64,000 nucleotides of DNA from assembly GCA_963924555.1 (NCBI GenBank), contig OZ004590.1, forward strand, positions 5,510,001 through 5,574,000, written 5' to 3'. Source of the stretch: Crambe crambe (Eukaryota > Porifera > Demospongiae > Poecilosclerida > Crambeidae). This document shows positions 24,216-61,100 of this stretch, piece by piece (the stretch's first letter is position 1; each line of letters opens with the position of its first letter). The notes under the pieces are model-generated. The model did no database searches and was not told the origin of the DNA. It was given only the letters and a program-made list of their open reading frames with translations. Position numbers and translations under genes: made by a program.

Positions 24216-24286
<71 letters not shown>

Positions 24287-25248
24287 AACCATAAGGTTTG
24301 GAGTCGTGGTGAGACTTAAAAGTCTCTTCCCACATTCCTGGTTCTTCAGCCTCGTATCCTTCATTGTTCTCAGCCATCTCTTCTTCTCCATTCTCGCTGG
24401 TATTCTCTGATGGAGGAGGGGCATCAGTTTCCCCATCTTGCTGATTTTCTTCACCGTCTTTCATTTTGTCTCCTTTATCTTCGTCGGATTGTTCCACTGG
24501 TGGGTTGGGAGGGGGTGGAGGTTCTCTGCAAGGGAAAGAGATAATATCCTATAATACTATTCATGTCAAATAGCAATTAAGGGAAACATAACCCTTCCTT
24601 CCTCCAGACTTACCTTTTAGCCCTGTATTGTTCAAAATTTGTCAGTCCTCTTGAGTTCAGTATAACTGCTATCTCATTATTAACATAAAATTCCATTTGG
24701 AAAGGGTTAAATGACACAGAGGCTTTAGTTGTGGCTGATGTCACCTCAACACCCTCGCTTCTCCTTTGCACCTTGCAACTGGAAATGATCGAAATAATTA
24801 TAGCGTATCCTGAAATGATAATATATATCACTCCCCTCACCTTTCTAGTTTGGGTTCTTTTACCAGTGCACCTTCAACTTCATAACGTGGACGGAGTCCA
24901 TTTTTTTCTTTTATTTTCAATCGGAACATATTGTCCGCCAGAGTAAACAACTCAGCCTGCAAGACGCCTGCATTTGCACGGCTGTCCAGGATATCCATTT
25001 GACAGCCAGCATCCTGCACTGATATGCTACCTGGATCCACTCTATACGGGGTCTCCCCAACAGGCAAGGCTCTGTTTCGCCTACAATAACGTTTTCCAAG
25101 TATGTTGGAGGTATGATTTCCAATTAATGCGCACTCACTTGCAGAAGCTGCTTTGATCGCAAGTCTTGAAGTTATTCTTATCTACAGCTCTCGCTGGTAA
25201 GGAAAGCAGCATAAAGGCTGCGCACAGCAGCACTGCTTTCCACGCCAT
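20209..25248 (-). CDS. GANAB: Glucosidase II catalytic alpha subunit (GH31), ER
   Basis: A multi-exon gene; the ATG at 25248 opens a signal peptide ([19 protein letters not shown]). The first exons are 25248-25139, 25080-24841, 24778-24614 and about 24526-24287; the stop is at 20211-20209. In order it shows the N-terminal GH31 region, an acidic Pro/Glu-rich insert before [45 protein letters not shown], the [14 protein letters not shown] block, and the nucleophile motif FTWNDMNE (about 22545-22503). Further on are [39 protein letters not shown] and the C-terminal [14 protein letters not shown]. It trims glucose from N-glycans for the calnexin cycle, together with a beta subunit not seen here. 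Two introns hold GA/CT microsatellites and one a dispersed repeat. The donor after the SKPYG exon (GTTAAT) and the one after WNDMNE (GTTCGT) are weak. Confidence 0.93.
21004..21200. repeat. Dispersed repeat in a GANAB intron (second copy in CUL9)
   Basis: The block around 21020-21094 (including TTGCACTATGGCAGAGTAGA) is closely matched at about 30120-30205 in a CUL9 intron (TTGCACTATGACAGAGTAGA). Parts of the block also repeat locally at 21125-21200. It has no coding capacity; a short interspersed or MITE-like family is likely. Confidence 0.7.
22392..22464. repeat. GA-rich imperfect microsatellite in a GANAB intron
   Basis: Interrupted GA repeat (gagagag with ttt and aag interruptions), pure at the downstream end. 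Intronic. Confidence 0.9.
24198..24283. repeat. GA microsatellite in a GANAB intron
   Basis: About 85 bp of GA on the plus strand, with agaag variants at its left end. In the sense of the gene the CT tract starts a few bases after the weak donor of the SKPYG exon. Confidence 0.95.
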
Positions 25249-25522
25249 AGAGGGAAGAGCAAGTAGTCCTGTGCTGCCCAGAGGAAGTAGATACATGTGT
25301 GCAGGCCGGAAGAAGGCGTGGTTTGACTAGTAAACCACATGATAGTCAGCTGATAAAGAAGATTGTCATGTGACACGGAAATATACATACTCATCTTTGC
25401 TTCCTGCCGATACAACTATCTGAACCACCAGTGTTAGGTTTACTTTTGATCAGTTTGAGCTAGTCACTGGGTGCACCAGCTCTCAAAGCGTCAACGTCTA
25501 GGTCTCTAAACATTCGGCAACC
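25249..25522. promoter_or_regulatory. Divergent promoter between GANAB and calcineurin B
   Basis: 274 bp separate the GANAB ATG from the calcineurin B ATG. The region must hold both promoters and the 5' UTRs. No TATA box or GCGC palindrome is obvious. Confidence 0.4.
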
Positions 25523-26752
25523 ATGGTAACATATCATAGTATTAAATTTTGTGGTAAAGATAGCTGAAAGCATGCTGAAAGAAAATTTCCAGTTTTTTAA
25601 AATCCTTCCTTTCTTACTAGGGAGCAGAGCAGTCTCTACCAATGCATTTGGTCAGCAAGTGTAAGCTCTAAACCCTTCAATAAGGTTCTCACAACTATTG
25701 ACCTTTGCCCTTTCTGCATGTGCCGTAGTTGAAACTGATGAAATTAAGAGATTGAGTCGGAGCTTCAAACGTCTGGACCTCAATCAGAATGGGTCTCTCT
25801 CAGCAGAAGAATTCCTGGCCATCCCAGAGCTCCAGCAGAACCCGTTAGTCAGACGTGTCATCGACATCCTTGATACAGATAGAAATGGAGAAGTTGATTT
25901 TCAAGGTAGGGTCAGGGTGACAAGATCACACATTCAAACATAAGGGGATTCTATTTGAGTAGCTACCACATTGAGTGGAAACTAATGTAGGAGTGGATGT
26001 CTGGGCTTACCCCTCTCTTGTAATTATTATTTAACGGTATTCATTGAATATGTCCAGAGTTCATAGAAGGAGTTTCTCAGTTCAGTGTACAGGGAGATAA
26101 AGACAAAAAGCTCTTATGTAAGTTCACAGTTTTTGTCAGCAAAATATTGAATTTTGATGAGGCATTTCTGACAAAAATGGTAAAAGCCTCAGTATTTTGC
26201 CCTTAAAACTCAAGTAGGCTTGGTTATCCAAAAGTTGATTGACCTCCCTCCCTCATGGAAATCAGAAAATCTTGTGACGTTTGTGGCCTTAGATTTCAAG
26301 TGGGGAAAGTGGCTCATTATCACTATAAATTACCCCCTATTATCATCACCAATGCTATAGTATGTTGAAAGGGATCTTTAAATGTTATCATCACCAATGC
26401 TATGGTATGATGCAAGGGATCTAATGATTTTCTAAATTTCCAATCTAGTTGCTTTTAGAATCTATGACATTGACCAAGATGGGTTCATCAGCAATGGAGA
26501 ACTGTTTCAAGTGCTGAAAACTATGGTTGGCAACAACTTGACAGAGAAACAGCTGCAAGAGATTGTAGACAAGACCATCCTCTATGCAGATAAAGATGGA
26601 GATGGAAAAATATCATATGAAGAGTTTTGTGATGTAAGTTTTTTGTGTCTGTGGTCCACAGGATTATTGCCAGCATCAATTTGCATATTCAGGTGGTAGG
26701 AACGATGGATGTAACTTCAAAGATGGTGATAGATTTGAAAGGAGAGAGCTGA
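25523..26752 (+). CDS. PPP3R1: Calcineurin B regulatory subunit, intron directly after the start codon
   Basis: Six exons: 25523-25525 (ATG alone), 25621-25660, 25729-25905, 26058-26117, 26449-26633, 26693-26752, giving 174 aa (human 170). The first donor (GTAACA) falls immediately after ATG. The second exon continues [13 protein letters not shown] and restores the MGxExS N-myristoylation signal and an alignment to vertebrate calcineurin B. An internal ATG in exon 2 would lose that signal, so I prefer the spliced start. Four EF hands show loops [36 protein letters not shown] and [24 protein letters not shown] and the C-terminal KMVIDL are diagnostic. It is the Ca2+-binding partner of the calcineurin A phosphatase. 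Divergent from GANAB. Confidence 0.88.
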
Positions 26753-27052
26753 AACTAACTCTAGAACTCAGTTTGTTTTACACCTCACACATGCAGACAC
26801 TTATTATCCAGTTTGCACCATGCATCATTATGTATTAAAACATGTTATGTAATTCAGACAGTATAAATCAGCTAGTTCAAAATATATTTTCTCTACCAAC
26901 ATGCTATGTGGACATTTCTATACATAGAGCAATCGCAAGATTATCTTTGTTCAACAGTCCTCCAATGATAATTACAGCAAATTAATAAAATTATTACTGA
27001 CTTCAGCATAAAATTTAACTAGGCAGTTATTATTTAAAATTCCAAAGCAAGT
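26753..27052. other. Convergent 3' region between calcineurin B and CUL9
   Basis: 300 bp between two convergent stop codons. An AATAAA at 26984-26989 is a candidate calcineurin B poly(A) signal. A+T-rich; nothing else seen. Confidence 0.45.
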
Positions 27053-49498
<22,446 letters not shown>

Positions 49499-49897
49499 GG
49501 CTATACTAGTTAAAGGATAAGAAATATATATGAATAGTAACCACGAATGATTCTAGTCACAAGTCAGCAGTATCACTTACCTTTACCTGTCACCAAAGAT
49601 TCTGGAAACCCTGATACTGAAATGGAGGCGAAACCAGAATAGAAAGTCCCATATAGTGAACTTTGAACCCTAACTGCACATGCCCAGTACTCAATCTTAC
49701 GCGCGCTCATTATCTGGCCTCGCCCATGCCCAATGGTGCACTAGCGCACTACGGTTGGTATACGGTGCAAATCATTGTAGAAACTGAAAAGTGAGATGAT
49801 GCATAAATCCATATTGCTATGTAAAGTTTAAAATAAGTTAAAACACTGTGGTTTTCAACCTAGCTATAGTATAGAGTCAATATTAATGTGGCTATGT
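49499..49897. promoter_or_regulatory. CUL9 promoter region and PP1 copy 1 3' flank
   Basis: About 400 bp between the CUL9 start and the PP1 copy 1 stop, both on the minus strand. A TTACGCGCGCTCATT patch (about 49697-49711) resembles the GCGC promoter patches elsewhere in the window. A GT-type donor candidate near 49580 (CTTACCTTTACC on the plus strand) suggests a non-coding first exon for CUL9. Confidence 0.4.
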
Positions 49898-52981
<3,084 letters not shown>

Positions 52982-53261
52982 ATCCAACGAAATTCTCCCC
53001 CTGACTCTCGGATAAACCTCGTTCTTTCTTTATTGGTTAGCTCTATAGTTACTTACACCTGGTAACGATCCTGCCGAAAGCTTTTTGTCCTAATCGATCC
53101 TTGACTACGTACCTAGCTAGTAGATAGTAGATGTGTCTTGTATGTATACAAATCGCTTCCACCAAGCCAGCTAGTACCGCCCTCTTTTCAATTTGTTTGC
53201 GCGCGCGATTGTAAAATGGCAGCAATAATGATGGGTGATGAAAAATGAAATATCTACCTAA
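52982..53261 (-). promoter_or_regulatory. Promoter of PP1 copy 1
   Basis: 280 bp between the copy 2 stop and the copy 1 ATG. It carries TTTGCGCGCGCGATTG (about 53197-53212), similar to the GCGC patch in the TIR element at about 40484. Function is inferred from position. Confidence 0.4.
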
Positions 53262-54753
53262 TCAGGTTTTCCTTGCCTTTGCAGCTGTTAATATTGAATT
53301 TCCAGAATATATACCACTATACAGATACTTTGCTTTCTTATCACAAGGTTTCAAGATCTAGAGAAGAGAGTTCTTTAATTTTAAGTGTCATAAGCATGTA
53401 TGTAGGATCATACTTGAAAAGAACACATGAGGTTTCCATCGACTTTCATCATTCCACCTGCATTGTCATATTCATCGCAGTAATTGGGGGCAGAGAACAG
53501 TGTTACCAGCTGCCGTCGAGCAAAGAACTCATAACCATCTTCAACCACCTGGATAGATTTGAAATGGTAATGGTCATCAATTCCATAAAGCATTATTGAT
53601 AAGATGTTAGTACTGGTCATCAATTCCATAAAACTAGATTAAATAACTGATGGTCCATTGATTTCATATCATCTAAGACTCACCTGATGTGCCCTGCACA
53701 CTAGATCCAAGTGATGCTTATTCAGGAATTTCGTGACTACATCAGCTCCAAAAGTGAAGGACACACCTCTCTCATTCTCACCCCACCCCTCAATGTCCTT
53801 ATCAGGATCAGACCACAAAAGATCGCATAAAAGACCTGCATCTGGAACATCAGACGGTCGTGGTAGAGAACGGATCTGGTCAAAATCATGCAAATCAGGC
53901 GACAAGCCTTAAAGATGGAAAGTAAAACACGAATAATTATTATTAAATGCATACAATATTTTTACCTCCATGGCAACAGAATATCTTGTCATCTACAATT
54001 GCTGCTATAGGTAGACAGTTGAAACAGTCTGTGAAGGTCTTCCATAACTTCATGTTATAGCGTCGATTGCCTAAGGCAGTACATATGTATAATTAAGCTG
54101 TCTCCTTAACAAGAAATTCTCTCTCACATTCGTCGTAGAAACCATATATCCTATTGATACTTGCACATTCGTGGTTCCCTCTCAGAAGAAAGAAATTCTC
54201 AGGGTATTTTATCTTGTAGGCAAGGAGGAGACAAATGGTTTCCATGGATTGCTTTCCCCTGTCAACATAGTCGCCTAGAAAGAGGTAGTTAGCATCTGGA
54301 GGAAAAGATCCGTATTCAAACAGCCGTAGTAGGTCAGTATACTGTCCGTGTATATCACCTGGAATTCATCAAAGAGCAATAACAAGACTACCCACCTGTC
54401 TAATGACCCCATCAACCCTATTCAACCTTGTAGCTCTTGTGGGTGCTTTTTTTCAGTACGAGTTACATTATATATACAGTTAGCTGCATACCACAGATGG
54501 TGATGGGAGCTTCCAACTCAAGCAGAGTTGGTTGACTGAGAAAGATTTCCCTCGACTTCAGACAGAGATTTCGGACTTCCTCAATCTTCAGTTGAACAAT
54601 CTTCACATTTCTGGACTTTGTAACTATTAAGACAGTGCATAATTCCATGCTAGATACATAGCTAGCTAGTCTGTAATATAAAACGTTCATGTACTTACAG
54701 GCTAAGAGTCTGCTAATGATGCTATCTAGATCCAATTCCAGGTCATCCGCCAT
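53262..54753 (-). CDS. PPP1C: Protein phosphatase 1 catalytic subunit, copy 2
   Basis: Seven exons join in phase: 54753-54699, 54623-54492, 54358-54128, 54070-53966, 53907-53684, 53548-53414, 53357-53262 (325 aa). GDIHGQ, GDYVDRG, RGNHE, CCHGG and LVCRAHQ are conserved; [14 protein letters not shown] has Asp for the usual Gly after Cys. The C-terminal tail ([19 protein letters not shown]) is more divergent than in copy 1. An intron between CRAHQ and VVEDGYEFF is absent from copy 1; the other junctions are at identical positions. The higher divergence suggests copy 2 is less constrained or specialised. Divergent from the SLC46-like gene. Confidence 0.93.
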
Positions 54754-55064
54754 GATCACCGACCGAGTCGTAGAAGCACCTAATACCCCGCGTCAACACC
54801 ACTAGACCATAAAAATCTCATTCATCTTGGCTGCTTGCCACCCTTCGCTTCACACCTGCTTGCAGTGCAGCATCTAATAGCATTTTAACCTTTGCACCCC
54901 ATCTCGATTACGTAACCACACTTATGTTGACCTTTTGCACCCATCCGCCAATTACAATTACGTAAGCTTAATTACCACTTAAACAATCAAGCACGTGGAA
55001 TAATTTATAGCTGCATGCACAACCAGCTCAGAGAGCTTCAGGTATTATCCATCGGAAAGATAGG
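54754..55064. promoter_or_regulatory. Divergent promoter between PP1 copy 2 and the SLC46-like gene
   Basis: 311 bp between divergent start codons. It includes GCACGTGGAATAATTTATA at about 54991-55009, an E-box-like CACGTG next to an A/T-rich box, 60-75 bp before the transporter ATG. Regulatory role is inferred. Confidence 0.4.
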
Positions 55065-58023
55065 ATGGGTGCTATTGTGTGCAAAGTATGGAGGGTGCTG
55101 ATGCACCCCAGGGTCTACTTGACTGTGGAACCAGTTCTTCTCGTCTTCATGTTTGGACAATTTCTCTCCTACCCTATCTTTCAGCAGCTAGTCAGGCACA
55201 TGATATGCGCCAGGACTCCCAACTGCACTACGGACACGAGTGGAAACCATACTCCGTGCAACAAATTCGACTACCAACCAGACGCCATTCACGATCAGGT
55301 TCAAACGCAAACATCACATTGGATTCTCTATGTTAATTTAGCATATGGAGTGCCTTCCATCGTATTCTCCCTTCTCTATGGCAGCATCTCAGACCAGTTG
55401 GGAAGAAAGCTGTTCATTTTCCTCCCAGCACTAGGTGCTGCTTTAAACACTGCTCTGATTCTGGAAGTTGCCTACATAGATCAGCTTCCCCTCTACATGT
55501 TTCTAATAGGAGCAGCTACTTCTGGTCTTTATGGCAGCTACTCTGTGTTGAATTCTGCAGCATATGCATATGCATCTGACCTGACAGCTCATTCCGGAAG
55601 GACACGCCAGATTGGTTTATTGGAATCGATGACGTATCTTGGAGCCACTCTGAGCTCTCTGGTTGGTGGAGACTGGGTCAGGAAAGCAAAATCATTCATC
55701 CCTCCTTTCTGGTGTGTCTTGAGTTGCCATTTGGCTGTGATGGTCTATACTGTTTTTGCTCTCCCCGAGTCCATGCAGTTCTCGAGACAGCCAGGAGAGA
55801 GGCCGTCAGAAAGCACCTATCATCTCAGATACTCCCAGTCCAACAAAGTGACCACAGCCTGTGGTAGATTTCTCAGTGCCCTCAAGCATAACTTATTCGG
55901 CTTCTTCAAACTCCTTTTTACTAACTGGCGGGTGAGTTTTCTTTTGCTGACTTTTTTCACCGTGGAGATCAACTTCCTTGGAATTACGGATGTGGTCATC
56001 CTCTACACCTTTGCTTCTCCCCTCTGCTGGAACTCTCGGACGGTCGGCTATTTCCTCGCCTTCAAGGAGTTTATGAATGGCATCGGTAGTCTCTTTGTGC
56101 TGCCTTTCTTGCTATTCTTGAACTTCAATGACGCTCTGATCATTCTTATTGGTCTGGTATCGGGGGCTGCCTCCCTCATAGTGATGGGAGTGGCCACCAA
56201 GACTTGGATCATGTTTATAGGTGAGAAAAATACTTTTCAATTAGTGGGAGAGGGGATTTCATGGTTTCAGTTAATGCCCCTAAAATTTGTGGACCTTCCA
56301 TATAAGGAAAATGAATTGTGACTGCATGAATAGGATAGTGAGTAAGAGAACCACTACCAAATCCCCTGCACAGCTGCGAGCAGGAAATGACCTAGAGACG
56401 AGTGGCATCCATTGCTGATTGTGTTTCTATTTCTCTATAACTTTACCTTGGGAAATACAGTGTGTCAGACATGTTTGTCAATTCTGTTCGACTATTCATA
56501 TCAAATATTATTAACCATTCACATCAGCATAGTGGGGGGATTATGTTTTAATGTTTGGACCACTGTGATTGGATTCAGTATCATGTTTACTTTTTAAGTT
56601 TCCATGCTCCCCTTTCATTCTCACCCATTGAGAGAGGGAATTATTAAGCTGCTTTATTAGTCTAGTGGTGATTGCTTCCCAACTATCATAGTTTCTGAGG
56701 GATATCACATGCTATGCACCATTTCAAGCACAGAAATTTGTCTCTTAAAAAAAAACAAAAAAAAAACCTTGTCTATTTAATGCAATGTTATGCAACCTGC
56801 AGTTCCAGTTGTGGCCACCTTGAGGGGGTGTGTTGTCCCCTGCATTCGTTCCATGCTCTCCAAACAGGTCCCCAGTGACAAACAAGGTATGTGTGTGTGT
56901 TAACTAGTTTACTACGAAGATGCTGATTAAGAGTCGGTCTGACCAAAATTGCTATCAGGATGTTATGATCAAAACAAATATCTGGCCAAGCTGCTGGGAC
57001 ATGTTACATAAGTTTCCAATCACTTGTTAGTATTAAGGAGTAGCACTGCAAATTGAAGCAATTAAGATTTAGCATTAGCATTTTCATCATCTTTTGTAGT
57101 GGAAATTAGTATACTGAAATTCAGCTTAGTGGTTGTATTTCACTTACTGCACTTGTAGCAAGACAAGCTGGTACTGAAAGAAGGAATGCACTAGCAGGTG
57201 AGCAGTGAGTTTAGTCCATTGTTCTCAGGCTAAATGAAATTTTTTCAGCTATGATGCAACTTAGCCGACCCACATCAGAAGAGACTGTGGCTGTTTTTTG
57301 ATTCTTTCAGCTGTTCATGGCTCTCTCTGTCCATCTGGCTTAGTTAATTCTCTTTTGCTTGTAATCAGTACCTGGACTATGAAGTAACATGTTGATCTAG
57401 AAGGTTCAGAGTAACAGGTGGCTGGCTAGCCAACATCCCTTTTAATGAATGCAGAGCATAAAGAGATCATTGTGATTTCAATAATCGCTGACAAGTGATC
57501 TTACTTGACCAGGCACAATGTATCCACACAGCTGGTGGCATTCCATTTTATTTTAGTCTGATTGGACCCATTAATGTTATCTTGTAAAAATTATGATTCT
57601 GAATATAGGAATTTTATTTTCAAGTATTGGGATCGTTGAAGCTGTATGTACGTTGCTGGCTTCTGTGATCTACAATACTGTTTACCCTGCTACTCGCAAA
57701 GTGAATCCTGGAACCTGCTTCTTTATCATGGCAGCTTCACTGGCCCTACCCTTTTGTCTTGTAATGTAAGTTTGTTGCTTTGACTACCCTTTACCATATT
57801 TGTTATAATGATGACCCTTTACCTCAATAACTTTACCAGAACTATCAGAATGTTTTTGTATGATTGATGACCTTTACCACCTTTTCTATAATATATGCAC
57901 AGGATCCTTTTTCTGACAAGAAAAAGTTACGCTTGCTGCTGCTGCTATTATGGAAGGAGGAGGGGGAAGGAGCTGAAGAGAAGGGTAATTGCACAGATAG
58001 AGAGTGAACCTCTTCTTCAGTAG
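55065..58023 (+). CDS. SLC46-type major facilitator transporter
   Basis: Exons 55065-56220, 56803-56886, 57609-57765, 57903-58023 (505 aa). Twelve hydrophobic segments are expected, with the MFS loop signature SDQLGRKLFI after helix 2. A Cys-containing luminal loop with NCT and N-type glycosylation sites (residues about 47-75) follows helix 1, as in SLC46A1 and SLC46A3. The C-terminal tail is Cys/Arg-rich (CCCCYYGRRRGK) and ends EPLLQ, near an acidic dileucine. Vertebrate relatives carry folate or lysosomal catabolites; substrate here is unknown. The exon 1 donor (ATAG|GTGAGA) and the phases agree. The two long introns (582 and 722 bp) show nothing else. Confidence 0.85.
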
Positions 58024-58189
58024 TTGACTTTTGGTGTGTATGTCAGAACAGTCAACAATCACTCACTATTAACCACAAGCATTATTCATTATTATAATTA
58101 AAAAATACTGCAAGAAATTGCTGTAACTTGAAACAAGAGCACATGTCAAAAATGATTTTTAAAGTAGGGGACATGTCCTGAGATCTTTA

Positions 58190-61100
58190 CTACATGTAAG
58201 CTTCTTCTTGCATGTCAGCCATTTTCTTCAGTTCAGCTGGTGGTGGCAGGAGGAACATATCTTCCCGTACATGGGGGTTATTAGGTGTCATAATGTAGGG
58301 GTTTTCCTCTGTGGTTGGTTGGTTCGTCTTCTCCAATTTATCATACTTTCCAGATTTTAAAGCTGCTGCTGCTGCTGCAGTGTCAGAAGAAGCTTGTCCA
58401 TTCAGTTTGTCATACTTGCCAGACTTCAAAGCTGCTGGACTTTCTGAACTGGCAGGGACTCTGGGGGCCTTGTAGCCCTGAGGGACAGTTGTCACGGCCT
58501 GATTAGTCTCTGTTGCAGTCCCATTGGCAAATTGGGCTGGGATGTGCTCGTAGTGATGTGAGTCAGGGTCAGTTGGGTTGCCAGAGTCAAAGGTGTTATA
58601 ATAATGGTGTTGTGGGGAAGGTGCCATTGTTTCTCCTGTGTTCGGCCTCATCGAGGACTGCATTGTGCCGGAACTGGAGACAAGGGTGCTCACTCCAAAG
58701 TACAGGGGGTTGTTCTGCGCAATGTCTTGCTGGTACCGTGAGTCTGTCCATGTTTAAAAAAAAAAAGATAGTTATGGAAGAAGTTATCATAAACAGTATA
58801 AGTGCTTTGAATAGACCACTTGCCTTTGGGGTAAAACAGAGATCTTAAAAATGAAAGGCAAAGCTCCAAATAAATGAAGGCTCTTGTTGGTAGTAATAAA
58901 GTTATAATTCCACATAGACAGGGCAGTTTTTACCCTCCATAGTGTAAAGCCTATGGGAATGGTAGCTTTGTAACTAACTACCATACAAAGTGCTTCAATT
59001 TATTATTTTTTTTGAGCTTTTAATTGTTATGCAATATAAGTGAAAATCGAGTCCATAGGTTTCATTTTCAAAATATCTGTTTTGGACATGCCCCAAAAGG
59101 CAAGTGGAAGAGGTCTTAGCAAATTTGTTCTACATGCAGTAATACTAAGCCGGTAGTGTATATATTGAGTCAGCAGTAGTGTGCTTTTAATATACAAGTC
59201 TAGGTAACATTATTATTGTTCTAACTACCTCTACATTCCACTGCACAATATTTCTAGACTCTCTCCCTGTTCTCTCGCTCTATTCTCCCTCCCTGATGAT
59301 ATTACCAATCTCTGTTTCCTCCTCTTCCTCTTTAACACCTCCATGGCAACAGCAGCACTGGTATCTATAGCAACAACACACCAGCACGATCAGCAGAATG
59401 ATCAGAGCCACAGCTGCAATCACACCTCCAACTGCACCCCCTACAACCTTACTGGAAGGTGCTGCATTCGGGTGTGTCCCGTTACCACCTACAGTGCATG
59501 TATTCAAACATGGACATGTCAATCCCGGCCATTGTAGGAATTGGCACGAAAGCTATGTGTAATGAATTCCTGAGTCAATATGATATGGGCCTACCCTCCC
59601 ACCTAAATGGAAAGGGAGTACCCTGGGACTTCCCTTTCCTACTGAATTCCTGAGCCAATGGGTCAGACCTATACCCATCTATACCTGATCGAGAGAGAGA
59701 AAGTACCCTGGTATTCCCTTAATGATTGTTCTGATCCATTAGCATCATTGGATGTACAATAGTGAAACGGAACTATAATATTGAATAACTTTGTGCTTTG
59801 GTTCAGCCCCTAGCTGATGTAGCATCATATAATACACTCACTTACCTTGAGGTAGTGATGAGCCACTGCAGCCTGCCTCACCTATAAGAACATAACAAAT
59901 TCACAAAGGTAATGGAGAAGGTAATGACCCGTGTGACATGAAGTGGAGACTGCATGACACTAATAACGTATATGAGTAATGTAAACACTACTTAAAGGTC
60001 ACCTGTCACTGTCAAGTGGTTTACTATGATAGTGACATCATCAAACATAACTTGTTCAACTAATAATGTTCCATCTCTAGATCACAACAACACAGAAACC
60101 TAACAAGGCATGCCCAGATTACCTTCAAGTGTGGCTCAGCTACATGATGACTCAGCAATGGCCTATAGGCTGGATATCATTAGCAAGAATGATAGACTGA
60201 TAATGAACCTTAGTCACCCCACTTCTGTGGAACTGGAGTCCAGGCTGTTTAACCCTTCACTTTCATAGCCACAGCTAGCTTTATGCTTCCAAATGGACCA
60301 CCTACCTGGCTGGCATGGGGTGCACTGGAACCCTCCCTGATCATTCTCCAAACAGACCATATTCTGCCCGCAGGGGTTGGGGGAACACAGGTCCACATCC
60401 ATCTCACATTGGGACCCGGTGTGTCCAGGAGCACAGCTGCATGAGTATCCATCAACCTATTGGAGAAGAATCATTTTCAACAAAACTGAGTGACAGTGGC
60501 AGGTATTCCAAGCCTGTCAAATGCTATGGAATTTGCTCTATAAACATCAGAGGATGCTTGTACTGATGTTGTTTGTACATGTGCATGTGCTTAAACAACA
60601 TGTACCATGCATGCACATGGTCATGTATTATGTATGTATGATGCTGTAGTCATGTACATGTACATGTTGCATATGCATTATCATGTGTATGTATTATGTG
60701 CTGCATGTACATGTTGCATATACATTATGTACATGTACATATTATGTGAATGTACATGCATGTCATATACATGTCACTTACCTTGTCCACACACGTTCCT
60801 CCAAACAAACAGAGATCAGGGTGACAGTCGTCGATATTCACATCACATCTCGTTCCTGTGAACCCCATAGAACATTCGCAGCGAAAATCCTCCACGAGAT
60901 TGAAACATCTTCCGTTGGCACAAGGCATGGCCGCACACTCGTCAAGGTCCTCTCCACAGTCCTGGCCTGTGTACCCCGGATTGCACTGGCAGACATATGA
61001 GCCCATCATGTTCACACACTGGAAGGTAGTGTTTGGGTTGCAGGGGAAGGCCTGGCATTCGTCAATATCCATCTGGCAGAGATCTCCAGTGAGTCCTGGA

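Noticed and set aside
25642-25644. ATG 25642 as the calcineurin B start
   Set aside because: It would drop the MG myristoylation signal; splicing ATG 25523-25525 to 25621 restores it in phase and aligns to the family N-terminus.
55079-55336. Second plus-strand frame overlapping the SLC46-like exon
   Set aside because: Out-of-frame shadow; the main frame has transmembrane helices and the MFS signature.
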